Shown in pieces: positions 1 to 12,505 of a DNA stretch of 64,000 nucleotides; within the stretch, counting starts at the first letter, position 1, and each line of letters starts with the position of its first letter. Below the pieces are notes generated by a model. That model ran no database searches. It had not been told where the DNA came from and was given only the letters and a program-made list of their open reading frames with translations. The stretch is from Ottelia alismoides (lineage: Eukaryota > Streptophyta > Magnoliopsida > Alismatales > Hydrocharitaceae), in the NCBI GenBank assembly GCA_037367405.1, contig JAZKJV010003275.1, positions 1 to 64,000 of the forward strand, in the 5' to 3' direction. Both the position numbers and the translations under genes were made by a program.

Positions 1-2912
1 TCACAAGAAACAGTAACTAATTTTTTTGGAATTTTTGAAGGTGTTTTTATATTTTTTTGGTATTTTTAAACCTAGACAGTAGCTAAAAAGGATGTTTTTG
101 AATTTTTAAAAATACTAAATGAAATAAAAAATGTCCTCAAAAATTCTCAAAAATCCAACAACATGGCAGGAGCCATGTGTCAATTTTCATCGAATTTGGA
201 GGTGGTTTGATATTTATTCAAAAATCAAAAAGGGGGGCACAGTGCACAGGGACGTAAGTGCAAATACCCAAAGCTCTGGGGGCCAAGGTGCAAAAATCCC
301 AGCAAATCACGTGCGTGGCGCGTGCCTGGGGCTACTCAGGGGCCTTTTGGTAATAAAAACCAAGTTCCTGGACCTTTTGGTAACTCGTACCAAAAGTCCA
401 GGGGCTTGGATGCAAAAATCCCACTAAAATCCGCACATGCGTGAATAAAATGCTCACAGGGGCATAAATGCAATTACCAAAAAGTTTCTTTTTCATTCAA
501 TAACCCAACAGAACTACAGGATAAAAGATGTAATAGCCCAAACAAGGCATGTGGCGAAGCACGTGAGATCACATGTACATGGGCATAAAAGCAAATAAAA
601 ACAAGCACATGGTCCACAGTGCAATTTACCCTACGTAAATAAAGCTACTAAAATATTTACAGGACTAAGACCAAAACAGACAAACTAAGAGGGGCCCTAA
701 GTAATTTACCCCTTATTATGTCGACGGCTCGATGGCGGACGCGTGGCGAATCGGACGGCTCAGGTGCCTGGCGCCTCTTCTCTTCTGCAGCACGTGGGCT
801 ATCGACGGTCCAGAGGGAGACACGTGGGAGATCTAGCGGTTCAGGTGCTACGCCCTCCTCTCCTCTGCTCTGACGGTCCGGATGACGCCTCGAATCAATC
901 AATGGCTGCTGCTCCTCGAAGAACGGACATCAAGATTAAAATTGGGAGCGGATGCTGATCGGACGGTGCTGAAGGATGGTGGAAGAACACTCAGCCGGCG
1001 AGCTTCGCCGCCCGTGGTGCTGTAGACCTCCTCAGCTGCTCCTGATGATCGGAGAAGATCCGCGGTGATGCCCCGCGGCTGGTGATAGCCTCCGATGGCC
1101 CACCCGAGCCCTGGAGGGGCTCCGGCGAGCTCGGCGGGCGTGAGCGCCTGACCTGATGTGAGGGGGGCTCAGATGCCCTCCTTCTGACCTGCAAGATGTA
1201 CCAGAAGCTTCGCGGGGTCGAGGGCAAAGTGCCTCGACCCAGAAAGCGAAGTGAAGGTGGACTGTGGGTCGGGATGGATGAACTCCGGCGAGCGGAAGGT
1301 GGTGGAGCTCACTCCCAGCTCCGGGGCGAGCTGGGTTGAATGAGTGGGCGCAGCACGTGCGTGAGGGAGTGCGAAGGTGATAGTGTGCTCCGATGATCGA
1401 GAAAGTATGCGATGATGCCGGAATCAGAGGAACACGTCGGAGAGTCGATTTGGGCGAAATCAGAAATTACACTAAGTGGAAGGGGCTAAATGGATACCTG
1501 GGTGATGCGGGAGACTATGCTGGAGCTTAGCTAGCTCCTGGTCGTCGCCTCGAAGGGCGTCAAGGCCTGAGGCTCGAGCTCCGTCGAGTGGCGGAGCACG
1601 GCGGCGTGAAGCTGCCGGATCAGTGACCGGCCACCTCCTCCTCGCTGCACAAGGGCCAACGCGAGCTGTCACCTCGGTGGTTACGATGGAGGTCACGGGA
1701 GTGAAGGTAGGGAGCCAAAGATGGAAAGAGGAGGCGGCTGAGCTCAGGCTTTATAGTGCTAGGGGTCCGGCTAGATCAGAGTCGGGCGGAAGCTCGGAGC
1801 GCGGATCCCCATGCAAACCTCCGGGCGAGGATCTCGGATGTACGCAGATAGGATTAGGACCCGGGGTTACGCGATTGGCAGGCGGATCGAGCTGGGAAAA
1901 AATCAAGGAAATCGGGTCGACAGCCCGATCCGCGAAAGGGGAAGGTCCGCGGGGGAGTTGACCGGGGGTCAACATCCCCCGTGGACCAATCAGGAGTCGC
2001 CAATTATTGAGTTTTTTATTTGATTTTTTTGGGCCTTTAAATGGCCGAATTTTCAAAACTTAAACACAAAATATTTTTATTTTATTTTTTTCTATTTTTT
2101 GTGATTTTTAATTAATTTTTGGAAATAAAAATAAGGAATATACAATATAGGTCTATACATAGGTATATATACAATATACTGATTTTTAGTTTTTGATTTT
2201 TAATTAGTTATTTTTATGCATTTTTCCATTTTATATTTTATTTATTTATAGGATAAAATGAGGAATAAAAGGCTATTTTTATTTTATTTTTATTATTTAT
2301 ATACATAGGTGAAATACTTAGTTTATATAACTATATACAGGTATATTACACATATTTTTGTTATTTTAATTTTTTGTAATTTTTATTTGATTTTTGTTTT
2401 GTTTCTTTTTATTTATTTTATTTACAATATACAATAAAGAGTATTTACAAAAAGTTTAGAAAATAAATAAGTTTATTTACAAGGTGAAATAAATAAAGAG
2501 AGGTGGTCTATGTACATGGTGTAAGGGGAATTTTTGGTCTTTTTGATTTTTAAATTTTGTTTTGTTTTTAATAGCTTCTAAATATATACAAGTATATTTT
2601 TAGGAAAATATAAATTTATTTATTTACAAATATATACATATGTGAGGCCCTATCTCCCTCTACTTTGGCTTTTATGCGGTCAGGCCCAGGCTGAGCCCTC
2701 CCTTGGGTTAGGTTGCTCAATATTTATTCTAAATATTCCTCTTTTTTCTTTTCATCTTTATTCTTTTATTTTTGCACAAAAACATGCTAATTATCTATAT
2801 TACAAAAATGCATGCTTTTGCTAACTTTTCCTATTTACATATATCTACATGCATTTGCATAGGTTTTTGTAGCTAAAATATAAGAATAAAGAGAGTGATG
2901 GGGTATTCATCA
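1..2912. mobile_element. Large LTR-like retrotransposon repeat, copy A (left end outside window)
   Basis: This stretch aligns end to end, in inverted orientation, with 29591-31640. Shared landmarks are an AT-rich arm, the block around 2650-2720 (GTCAGGCCCAGGCTGAGCC), the block around 2770-2830 (GCACAAAAACATGCTAATTA) and a shared right boundary ending TTCATCA at 2912. The boundary TGATGAAT (read on the minus strand) gives the TG..CA ends expected of an LTR. Positions 700-2000 are GC-richer and hold only short, unrecognised reading frames. No primer site or purine tract is visible next to 2912, so I cannot say whether this is a solo LTR or part of a longer element, nor its true orientation. No coding domain is seen. 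Confidence 0.6.
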
Positions 2913-3560
2913 CCGCCGCACGCGCGGCTGGGCTGCCGCTCGTACTCGCGCGCGCCAGGGTGCCTGATCGAGTGCTTCAGCCCCTGGCGATTCCCCTCTG
3001 ATCGTGCGAAACCCCTACCGCGAAGCCCCTGCCGATTCTCCTCTGATCGCGCACGCGCGATTCAACTCTGATCGGAGTTCTGCCGCGCGGGAAGCTTCTT
3101 GCTATTCCCTTGACGATTCTTCTGATCGCGATTCCTATGCGCGATTCTGATCGCGAGGGGGCTCTGGCGCAAGTCTGTGTGCCCTTCTGTGTCCAAGGGC
3201 TCTGGCAATTCCCGTGAAGCCCCTCATCTCTGGCGATTTCCTGTGAAGCCCTTCTGTGACGCAAGGGGACTCTGTGATGCCCTAAACTAATCGCCCCATC
3301 CAGCCTTCATAGAAGTTACTGTGCGTGTGCGTGTGAAGCCACATCCAGTCTGAAGAAGCATGTGCATGTGCGTTACTGTGCACGCAAGTCCCGTTGCGCG
3401 CAAAGTCTGAAGTTCAAGTCCTGACCAGCCGTGATTCAAAAGTTCACATGATCTGTCACTATATGCCCTAGCCGTACTTCACATGTTCTGTGCGCTGTGA
3501 CCGCTTTGGGTCTATGTACAAGTAGACATCGTCGTCTGATTGTGTAACCCAGTTACAGGT
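2913..3560. other. GC-rich low-complexity interval between LTR repeat and copia remnant
   Basis: The sequence is built from imperfect short repeats around CTCTGATCGCG and GCGATTCC. It has no open frame with a recognisable domain. It lies where the 5' LTR and start of gag of the downstream copia element would be expected, but I find no copy of that element's LTR here. It could be unrelated insertion material or badly decayed retroelement leader. Confidence 0.4.
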
Positions 3561-3578
3561 TATTGAGGCCTATCGCAG

Positions 3579-3914
3579 TTGAGCAGACTCTCCATATCTC
3601 AGGGAGGATCTCATATGTCATGCCATGGCAGCATCTCGTGGCAGAGGAGGATCTTCACAATTTCGAGGAAGTGGTCGTGGGAAGAGGAGGAGTGTATAGA
3701 CCTCCTCGACAGCCGTTGCACTTATTGTCGCAGGAATGGACACACTGAGGAAACATGCTATTCCAAGCATGTGTTTCCTACTACTACGGCACGGATGGAA
3801 GAGCAGGCTCAACAGGAAGGGGGTCCTTCCCTTTCCCCGGATCAGAGGTTTGAGGAGCTAGTGGCGAGGACTTCGGGAGATTATGCCCGACCAGTGGACC
3901 AGCTGGTACTTTAG
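3579..3914 (+). pseudogene. copia gag C-terminal fragment with CCHC zinc knuckle
   Basis: The frame encodes a CX2CX4HX4C zinc knuckle (CTYCRRNGHTEETC) at about residues 49-62 of the 111-residue frame. In copia elements this nucleocapsid motif packages element RNA. The normal N-terminal part of gag (UBN2-type domain) is not recognisable upstream. The frame ends at a stop shortly before the protease region. It is a relic of a polyprotein, not a stand-alone gene. Confidence 0.8.
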
Positions 3915-3965
3915 GATCTTCAGAGATAGCGCGCTCAGCATCAGCATCCTCTTCAGGTACAACGT

Positions 3966-4640
3966 ATGCACTTAACTAGTTGTTACAGAGCAGATCTGTC
4001 AGAATGGATTATGGACTCAGGAGCATCTCACCATTTATGTGGTGACAAAAAACAGTTGGATGATTTTATTGCGACTCAGACAGGACGCTCCGTGGTAATT
4101 GCTAACGAACACGTTCTCCCATTACTGGTCAGGGGGAGGTGCAATTGACCCCTGGGATACGACTTCAGAATGTTCTTTATGCTCCAGATTTTTCCATGAA
4201 TCTACTATCCATTAGTCAAATCACTAAAGATATTACATTGTCGTGCCATATTTGACTCATCTACTCTTTGGTTTTCAGGACATCCTCACGGGCAGGGGTG
4301 ATTGGAACTGGCTGTGAGCAAGGGGGTCTTTATAGACTGGTACAATCTCCTTATGCTGGTATCTCTTCTATGAGTACTAGTCGGTGTCACCCTACACTTG
4401 GCATCTTCGATTTGGTCATCTTCCGTTGCAAAAGATGGTCCATATTCTTCCACAGATTTCTCCCAAGTCTAACTTTCAGTGTGAGGCATGCCAACTTGGC
4501 AAACATCACAGGTCACATTTAAGAAGTCGTATAGGTCCAAGTCGTCATGGTCTGTTTGAGATGCTACATTTTGATATTTTGGGGTCCCAGTCGTGTCCTG
4601 ATCTTCAAGGACACATGGTTTTATCTTGTTGTTGTTGATG
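3966..4640 (+). pseudogene. copia protease and integrase zinc-binding relic
   Basis: The first frame (3966-4148) contains the aspartic protease signature DSGASHHLCG. A different frame (4384-4638) carries the integrase HHCC zinc-binding module: histidines in WHLRFGH and cysteines in CEACQLGKHH. The pieces lie in different frames separated by stops, so at least two frameshifts have occurred between protease and integrase. A sign of the integrase core (HFDILG) follows the zinc module. Confidence 0.85.
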
Positions 4641-6134
4641 AATTCTCTTAGGTTATGTTGGGTTTTTCTACTTAAAAATAGAGTTTGATGCTGCAATCTG
4701 TTATCCAGTCTTATCATCATCGAATAAAAAATATTTATTCTGCTAAAGTGAAGTTCATACGGTCTGATAAATGCTCTTGAATTATGTAGCTCTCATATCT
4801 CAAAATTTCTCATCTCTCATGGAATGTGCACCGGAAGTCATGTGCTTACACCTCCCAACAAAATGGGGTAGCTGAGAGAAAACATCGTCATTTGTTGGAC
4901 ATTACCAGGACCCTATTGATTCAGAGCCGTGCTCCTCACTCCTATTGGGGGATGCGGTTCTAACTGCTTGTTATCTGGTCAACCGTATGCCCGTCGTCAG
5001 TATTGGGAGAGAAGATCCCGTTCTTGACTGTGTTTCCCGGAGAAGGATCTTTTCTCCCTAACACCTCGCGTCTTTGGCTCTGTTGCATTTGTTCATTACT
5101 TCTCTCCTGGTCTGGACAAGATCTCTCCCAGAGCTGTCAAATGCATTTTTGTGGGTTATTCCAAAAATCCAAAAAGGGTATCGGTGTTTTGATCCAGTTA
5201 GACACGGTACCATGTTAGTGCTGATGTCACCTTCTATGAATCCATTATGTATTTCTCTCCTACAGGTGACAGCCTCACTCACTCAGACGAAGGAGACGAT
5301 ATCTACGTGCCTCCTCCACCATCTACTCCATGCTCTACTCTGCGGCCCCAACACCACACCATACCACCACCACAACCTATGCCACCACCACCTCCCCACC
5401 ACCACCTTTTTTATCCTCAGGTCTATCAGCGTCGACCCTCTGCTCATGTGCCTCCTCCATCATCCAGCACGCCCGAGGTATGTAATGAACATTTGAGTAC
5501 TACTAATGGCACGGGTGATTTGCATGCACAGACAGATGTACAGGGCACAAATGATACTACCACTCCTCTAGTTGATGATCTCGATCTTCCTGTTGCCCAT
5601 AGAAGGCAAAAGCGTGCGCGGACAATGAATCCCAAATATGGGATGGCCTTTGCATCACAGGGCCTGTTTGGAGCGGTTGTCCCTGGAATTCGCAAGTTCG
5701 TCCTTGGGTTATCAGCAGTGAAATCCCGAGGTCATATCAGAGCACTACAGAGCAGTCCATGTGTTTTGGCTATGGAGGAGGAGATGGCGGCGTTGCAGTC
5801 AGTGGTACGTGGAGTGTTGTGCATCCTCCACCAGGTGCGTCAATAGTCGGAAGCAAATGGGTTTTTACTGTTAAGCATCAGGCTGATGGTACAGTCGATA
5901 GATACAAAGCCAGGTTGGTTGCTCGTGGGTTCACCCAAACCATATGGGGTGGACTATCAGGAGACGTTTCTCCAGTAGCCCGTCATTCTACATACGGATT
6001 CTCATTGCGTTGCTATTGTCCGTGACTGGCCCTTGTTTTAGTTAGATGTCAAGAACGCTTTCTTGTATGGTGGACTTGCAGGAAGAGGTCTATATGCAGC
6101 AGCCACCAGGGTTTGCTGCTGAGGGGGAGTCCTG
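4641..6134 (+). pseudogene. copia integrase core and N-terminal reverse transcriptase, multiply frameshifted
   Basis: Fragments of the integrase core are visible in alternating frames, including a QQNGVAERKHR-type motif near 4860-4890 and a proline-rich linker at 5290-5470. The beginning of the copia RT domain (KWVFTVKHQADGTVDRYKAR) is at about 5858-5920, followed by frameshifts before 6030. Several stops and indels show that no continuous polyprotein could be made. A proline/histidine-rich stretch from 5310 to 5410 is low complexity and is probably the usual linker between integrase and RT. Confidence 0.75.
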
Positions 6135-7250
6135 GTGTGTCGTCTTCATAAGGCCATATATGGCCTGAAGCAGAGTCCACGGGCTTGGTTTCAGAAGCTC
6201 TCGGAGTTGATTGAACGGAAGGGCTTCATCAGATCTACAGCAGATCATACTCTCTTTGTAAAGAGAGACCAGCAAGGTATTGTGGTCATCTTAGTGTATG
6301 TTGATGATATTGTTATCACTGGGAGTAATAAGCAGGGCATTCAAGCAGCCAAGGATTTTCTTAGTGAGCAGTTTGTTACAAAGGACCTGGGTACACTCCG
6401 TTACTTTTTGGGATTGGAATTTGCAAGAAATGAGCAAGGCATGGTAATGACACAAAGGAAGTATGTTATTGATCTGTTATCTGAGACAGGAATGGCAGGA
6501 TGTAGACCAGCTACTACTCCTATGGATCCTAATGTTAAACTCTATGATGATGACTCTGAGGAGGTGGACAAGAGACGGTATAGAGAGCTCGTGGGGAAGT
6601 TATTATATGTCACTATTACCCGACCAGATATATCCTTTGTTGTTAGTAGGGTAAGCCAATTTATGGAGCAACCCAGACAGGCTCACATGAATGCTGTTTT
6701 TATGATCTTGAGATATCTGAAGTCATCTCCAGGTGCTGGTCTTCTGTTTAGGAAAGATACCTCTATATCTGTCACAAGTTGTGCTGATGCAGACTATGCT
6801 GGGTGTCCTAATGATAGAAAGTCTACTTCAGGCTTTATTCTATTTGTTGGCAGCTCACCAGTAGCATGGAAGAGTAAGAAACAAACTGTCGTGGCTCGAT
6901 CCAGTGCAGAGTCAGAATATAGGGCAATGGCCCAAGGTAGTGCTGAGATGATGTGGGTTAAATCAGTTCTGACTGATTTAACTATTGAAGTACCTCTTCA
7001 TATGCATCTTAAATGTGATAATCAGGATGCCTTGTTCATAGCCAATAATCCAGCCTTCCATGAAAGGACAAAGCACATTGAAGTGGATTGTCATTATACA
7101 AGGGACTTAATTCAAAAGGGGCTTATTTCAACGTCTTATGTATCATCAGGAGAGCAGATTGCAGACATGTTCACCAAAGCCCTTGCTAGAGGTCCTTTTC
7201 ATCTATGTTGTTCCAAGATGAGCATGTTAGATATATATGCTCCAGCTTGA
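6135..7250 (+). pseudogene. copia reverse transcriptase (C-terminal) and RNase H, uninterrupted frame
   Basis: This 371-codon frame remains open although everything upstream is broken. It contains the RT catalytic motif YVDDI near residue 56, the conserved LGTLRYFLGLE segment, then RNase H with DADYAG, a SSAESEYRAMA segment and CDNQDALFIANNPAFHERTK-type sequence with its catalytic acidic and histidine residues. It stops just before the purine tract and the 3' LTR, which is the normal copia arrangement. It lacks the N-terminal RT fingers and so is a fragment of pol. The minus-strand relative at 62656-63614 has a changed catalytic site, whereas this one is intact. Confidence 0.9.
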
Positions 7251-7257
7251 GGGGGAG

Positions 7258-7358
7258 TGTTAGAGTAATTATGTTATTTGTTTTTCTTTATTGTCTTTTT
7301 CTGTAATTTACCCATAGAGCTTTTCTCCTATATAAGAGAGCTCTAGGGTTAGATGAAT
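7258..7358 (+). mobile_element. Truncated 3' LTR of the copia element
   Basis: It begins TGTTAGAGTAAT directly after the purine tract and contains a TATA-like TATATAAGAGAG at about 7330. It matches the 146-bp LTR at 62474-62619 (shared GTAATTTA.CCATA and AAGAGAGC..TAGGGTT) but stops about 23 bp short, before the terminal CCAACA, where LINE sequence begins. Confidence 0.8.
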
Positions 7359-7364
7359 GATTAG

Positions 7365-9300
7365 ATGGGTAAAGGGGGTCGTGCCAAAGGTAGATTTTCG
7401 CAAAACCTTTGACACACTTCAATGGAATTTCATTATTCAATCCCTCAAGGTTTGGTATGCACACCCAAGTTTATCATCTGATCCATTTTCTATCCTACAT
7501 ATCACCAAGATTTTCCTAAAGATGAATGGAAGCTCATCGAGCTTCTTTAACCACAACTGGGTTTTAGGCAGAGGGATATGCTCTTCCCCTTCTTTCATAA
7601 ACTCTATGAATGTATAAGTTCAAATGATAAAAAAATTATCAAATCTTGGCCTCATACAGGGCTTCCATATCCCAAGTCTTGATAGCGAGATCACAAGTGT
7701 TCGATTCGTTGATGACCACCTCATCTTCGTCAATTCAAACCTGGAGAGCTAAAACACCTTGAAGCCACCCTCCATATCTTCCACTCTATCTCATGGCTTG
7801 AAATGAATACGAAAAAAAACCTGCCTTCAATGGTATAAATCTTACAGAAGAAAGTCATCTTATCAAAGTCTCGCTTCACTTGAAAGAAGGAAGCTTTTCT
7901 GTCACCTATTGGGTTTCCCCTCACGAACAAGCGTCTTACCCCGAGAGAGAGACAACCCTTATACTAAGTGGTTGGAATGCAAAGCTTCTTTCCCTTCATG
8001 GGTGTGTTGCTCTCCTGAACTTCAGCTTAATGCCTCTCTCTGTCCACCTCTTGTCCTCCTTAAAAATCCCAAAAAATGTCATAAATAGAATTAAAAAGAT
8101 TAAGTGAGATTTTCTTTAGAATGGAAATATGGAAGGGAAAATGTATATGGTTGGTTGGGATAAACTTTGTTGTCCAAAGGAAATGATGGTTAGGGGATCT
8201 TAAACCTACAAAGGTTTAATGACGCAGTGCTCTTTAAAAATTATTTCCATACTAGTCAGGGGAAGAAACCTCTGACTTATATCTGATTAAGACTATGTAC
8301 TTTCATATCAAACAATGCCTTCAACTTTAAACTCTATCCGAAAGGACTCTATGGTTTGGAAAGTGATAAGAGCAAGCTCCAAAGCAATTAGAGAGGCCTC
8401 ATATAAAAAGATAAATAATGGACTTGACTCACTTTTCTGGCTCGATCCAATAGATGAAATCCCACCCTCAAAGTTCACTTTAGAGAAATATGGAATTATA
8501 CACAAAATAAGAGGGACACTTGGATTGAGGTTATTAAAAACTTTGAGCCCCAAACACTTGGCTCATGACTTTGCAGAACAGGGTGCCATTGAGGCTTTGG
8601 AGCGCTATTGCCCCCCTAAAAAATGTGATAAGGGGCTTTCAATTAAATCAAGAGGAGGACAAGATAATGTTTTCCTCAAAAATAAGTGACGAGCTGCCCT
8701 CCACAAAGCAATTCTATCTCGTTTTTACCAATGGAGGGCTTGACTCTTCTTTTGACCCACAACTATGAACAAAACCATTCTATTCTAGAGTCTCGTACTT
8801 CTTTTAGCTGGTCCTATGTAGAAAATATGAAATTCAGGATGGCATCCATAGAAGGGGGATTGAGTGGTAAACTGGTGCTACCTATGCACAAGGAAGGCTA
8901 AAACAATATTGAATCACATTCTTTGTATTTACTCCTTTACAAAATCTATTTTCTTACCGTTGGATCTGGAACTTAAATGGACAAATATAGCTCTTTCTAC
9001 GACACATACTTTGGAGTGATTGGATCATCAAAATGCCAAATAATGGCAAAGTGCACGATGCTTTGGTGGCTCATTTGGAAAGCAAGATGCAATAGAGCTT
9101 TCGAGGGACACGAAACCTACGTGAGGCTCTTATCTTCGAAGCTACCAACTTTCTTTGGTTTCAGATTTCAAATAACTAGTTTTCCTTTTCTCCTTACAGG
9201 CCTCATTCGTCCGCTAAGCTTCGAACACTTCACCCCAATGGTCACCTTGGAGGAGGAGGAGGTTAGCTCTCCTGCAAAGCCTAATCAAAATTCTTAACTC
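7365..9300 (+). mobile_element. L1-type LINE ORF2 remnant
   Basis: Fragments in several frames match the back half of a plant L1 reverse transcriptase. DFRKTFDTLQWNF lies at about 7395-7430, and FVDDHLIFVNS, a variant of the YADD catalytic box, lies at about 7700-7735. Near 9070-9110 the sequence WWLIWKARCNRAFEG is typical of the zinc-binding region (zf-RVT) at the end of plant LINE ORF2. Many stops and shifts break it. The endonuclease and the first part of RT are missing, so it is 5'-truncated, as LINE insertions often are. It directly abuts the truncated copia LTR. Confidence 0.8.
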
Positions 9301-9892
9301 CTCAGAGACTTGATCTTTGACCGGATAATAAAGATGTGATCTTTGTTTAGTGGGACTTTTGATTTCCTATCCAAAAAGCAGATAGGATTGCGTTGTTTAG
9401 GGTTCATTTTGTTGTTGCTTGGGGTTTTCATGTGGTGTACCTTTGGGGAAAGTATCCCCCAAGTGTGCTAGTTCCTTGTTGCGAGGAAATTCATGTAGCC
9501 CAAATAATGGGCGATAGTGATGGATCTTGTAACCTCTCTTGGTACTTCCTTTTTATGAATGAAATGCTTGATCTTTTATATAAAAAATCGCCCAACTTCC
9601 AGCCACGAAGTCAATTCATAGCATCTTCAATGGCTTAATTGATCGGAGACCTTCCTAATAATGAGATCGAGAGCAAAAAACCTGATTTAGCCTTTGGCAT
9701 AGTATAATTTCCAAGAAGAAGGGAATTTGATTGTGAAAGGAGTTTTGGTCGTGGAAGCTACAACTCTGAGTTTATTTTTTCTCATTTAGTGACTGACCTT
9801 CCATGAATACACAATATCCCTAACATTCTTTATGGTTGTTCATCCAAATTTCCTCTTGAAGCTAAAATGTAATGTCTATCAAGATAACCTAT
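9301..9892. other. Unassigned interval after the LINE remnant
   Basis: Only short unrecognised frames are seen. The first part may be the LINE 3' untranslated region; no poly(A) end or target duplication was identified. Confidence 0.3.
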
Positions 9893-11347
9893 TGTTACAA
9901 CAAAATAGACTTGTAACCAATAATACATACTTTGAATAATCATCGCTATATATTTGATGTTGAATACACGATAACAAATATATATTTATGATGAATAATA
10001 TTAGTGTGTGTGTAAAACATCTTACGACATAACGACAGCTTTGAACCGCAACAAACTTGACTTCAAACAACGAATAATTTGAGTATTCGTTACTTCTTGT
10101 AATTCATAACGAATTTAGCAACATTTACAAGAAAAATCAATAGATAACCTATACTGTGTGATTTGTTGCAAATTAAAAAATAAAGTGACGAATAATATTA
10201 GTCATTATAATTTTAACTACGAAAGGTTTGACGATGAATATTAATTTATGCATTCATTTAGACGAAGCATGTCGCGATGTCTAAAATAAAATTCTGCTAT
10301 AAATTAAATGAATCTAGTTGATATAAATTGTAATATACGATTGTTGTAAGGATCGATCTTTCTTTCCAATATAGTGGGAAAATCATAGCATATGATTATT
10401 GTAATATAAAAAATCTAGTTGATATAAATTGTAATATAAGATTATTGTAAGGATCGATCTTTCTTTCCAATATTGTGGGAAAATCATAGTATTTTCTTTG
10501 TTATCATATCATGTCAATGTTAATGTTACAATCTGAATCCTGCATATCTACTTTTGGTTGTCACTCTCAACCCAATGAAAAGCTATAAAAAAAATATAAA
10601 TGCATGATAGGTGCCACATCAACCTTAAAATTTTACCGTCACTAGTAACTATATAATAGTGCATCATGCATTACTTTTTTATTGATAAAATAATCTGAAA
10701 CTGAACGACTAATCGACACTTATTTTGATAAAATAATCGATTAAGATTACTTTGAGATAGTGTTGAGATATTCATTTGTTGGAGGAAATATGGCATTATG
10801 TTTTCCATCTAATCGCAAGTCCAACTTGCATGAGATGATTATTCTATATTGCTATAGGATATATAGCTTGGATGAGTGTAATATCCAATATCAAAGAAAA
10901 GCGACCAATCAATTTTTATTATAAAATCATAAACATAATCATTCATCGCTACAACAGATTTGACTAATGACAACGAATAGTTTGAATATTCGTTGCCACG
11001 TCTTCCGATGCTAAATGTATAACAATGAATATTATTCGTTGTAAAATCAACTTTTGTTCTTGTTATTAGCAATGAATATCATTTATGTTACTAAATGTTT
11101 ATACAACAATGCTTTATATGTTGACTTATTCGTTAAGAAATGTAAAAATCGTTGCTGAATCTGCCAACGATAGAAGAAAACGTCAATAAATATTCGTTGC
11201 GAGAAATATAACAATGAATACAATATTCGTTGCAAATTTAAACAAACAAGTATCGAGTATTATTTGTTATTATATATTTAACTACAGAAGATACTGCAAG
11301 AACAAATGTTGAGTTATCCGTTCCCTTAGATCAATTTTATTGTAGTG
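9893..11347. mobile_element. CACTA-like non-autonomous element rich in ATTCGTTG subterminal repeats
   Basis: The right end reads ATTTTATTGTAGTG (CACTACAATAAAAT on the other strand), a standard CACTA-type terminus. The left end, TTACAACAAAATAG, looks like a decayed partner. Between them are many copies, in both orientations, of AACGAATA/ATTCGTTG motifs, as in CACTA subterminal regions. There is no transposase frame. Related internal sequence occurs at 21200-21578, 23335-23790 and 38480-38690. No matching 3-bp target duplication was found, so the left boundary is uncertain. Confidence 0.5.
10312..10491. repeat. Tandem duplication of an 80-bp unit, 100-bp period
   Basis: The segment starting ATCTAGTTGATATAAATTG at 10312 is repeated from 10412. 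Both copies contain GGATCGATCTTTCTTTCC and end with GGGAAAATCATAG. The two copies differ by only a few bases, so the duplication is recent relative to the surrounding element. Confidence 0.85.
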
Positions 11348-12505
11348 AATGTACCGAATTTTAGTGATTAATTAGTCTATATTTGATTATTTCTTTCATT
11401 GGTTATTATGTTACTAGATATACTATTAAATTCGTAAGATTGTTGTAAGCCCTCTAATTTGCACCAAAATTTCCTTACAAAGAAAGTTCTTTGACAAATG
11501 GAAAATTTCAACTGCACGTCGACAACCACAATTACCAATAAGAATGAATATTTGGAAATTGTCGATGAAATTTTAAATTTCTTGCCATTTTAAACCATTT
11601 CCATTGATTACAATTTTTAATTTGAGCTCATTTCATATTCCTTCTGGATTTTATAAGATATTTTTGAATTTTGATTTTTTAAAAGGATGCCATGTGTCAG
11701 CACTCAGTGGATCATCATCTTCCTTTGGTTCCTACATCAGAGGACCTCTGCTCTATGTAGTAGGCTATGTTTGACCTTGATTCTCTTCCCAAACATTGTG
11801 TCTCAGAGCCTCATACAATGCTCGATCGGCATCCCCTTCCTCCATCTGTCCATTGAGTATCTAACCTTAGCCAACCAGCAATTGTACGCGAATAAATCCT
11901 CATCCAAAGCTCATTGATGATGGTCTTCATCTCCTATGCAACTACACTAGTTTGACGATCTTCGTACGAATCATCATCGAGTGACAAAGGTCGAGGCCAT
12001 AACCTAGAGGTGCATGAAGACATTGTGGAGCAAGAGAGGTGTCTAGAATCTACAACCCTCGAATTTGGTGGGTTGAGCTCAACCTTCCATGGCCGGAGGT
12101 CACTCCATCATCAGAGCTTGCCTATACTCCAACCACAAGTCAATTCGCCTGACTTCATCTTTCGATTTTGTAGACTAGCTTGTTCTCTTCATGTTTAGTG
12201 CACCATATTGCTTCGATTTGTTCATCCTCGTATTTTGTCCTTTGATTGACCGATTACGCCTTTGTCAGCCGCCATTTTCGATGCATTGTCCCCCTAGCGA
12301 AGTATATGATGAAGACCTCTGCCCATTCCACTTCTTGAGAGGCCCCATTCCCTCGTTTTAGTACTTTCATCCCTCAACTCCATTGGAGATCTCTTCCCTT
12401 CTTATGCGAGCTTGATAATATTTGCACACACACATGTCAAAGCTTGATCCCATGAGTGCAGAAAGCTTCACCGACATTTCAAGAACAAATCGAGCCTTTC
12501 GATCA
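11348..12505. other. Gene-poor interval, no recognised feature
   Basis: Short frames at 11687-11917 and 12010-12198 show no recognisable domain. A stretch at about 11980-12040 (GAGGCCATAACCTAGAG and flanks) weakly resembles 29530-29580, next to the LTR repeat copy B, so part of this interval may be repeat-derived. Confidence 0.3.

Larger units (their letters stand above)
3560..7358 (+). mobile_element. Ty1/copia LTR retrotransposon, degenerate, 5' LTR missing
   Basis: Domains appear in copia order on the plus strand: gag zinc knuckle, aspartic protease, integrase zinc-binding and core, reverse transcriptase, RNase H, then a purine tract (TTGAGGGGGAG) at 7248-7257 and the start of a 3' LTR (TGTTAGAGTAAT) at 7258. 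The integrase-before-RT order defines Ty1/copia. The gag start and 5' LTR are absent, and the gag-to-early-RT portion is broken by several frameshifts and stops, so it cannot be autonomous. The 3' LTR and the RT/RNase H portion are closely similar to the minus-strand copia element at 62474-64000, so both belong to one family. Confidence 0.93.
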
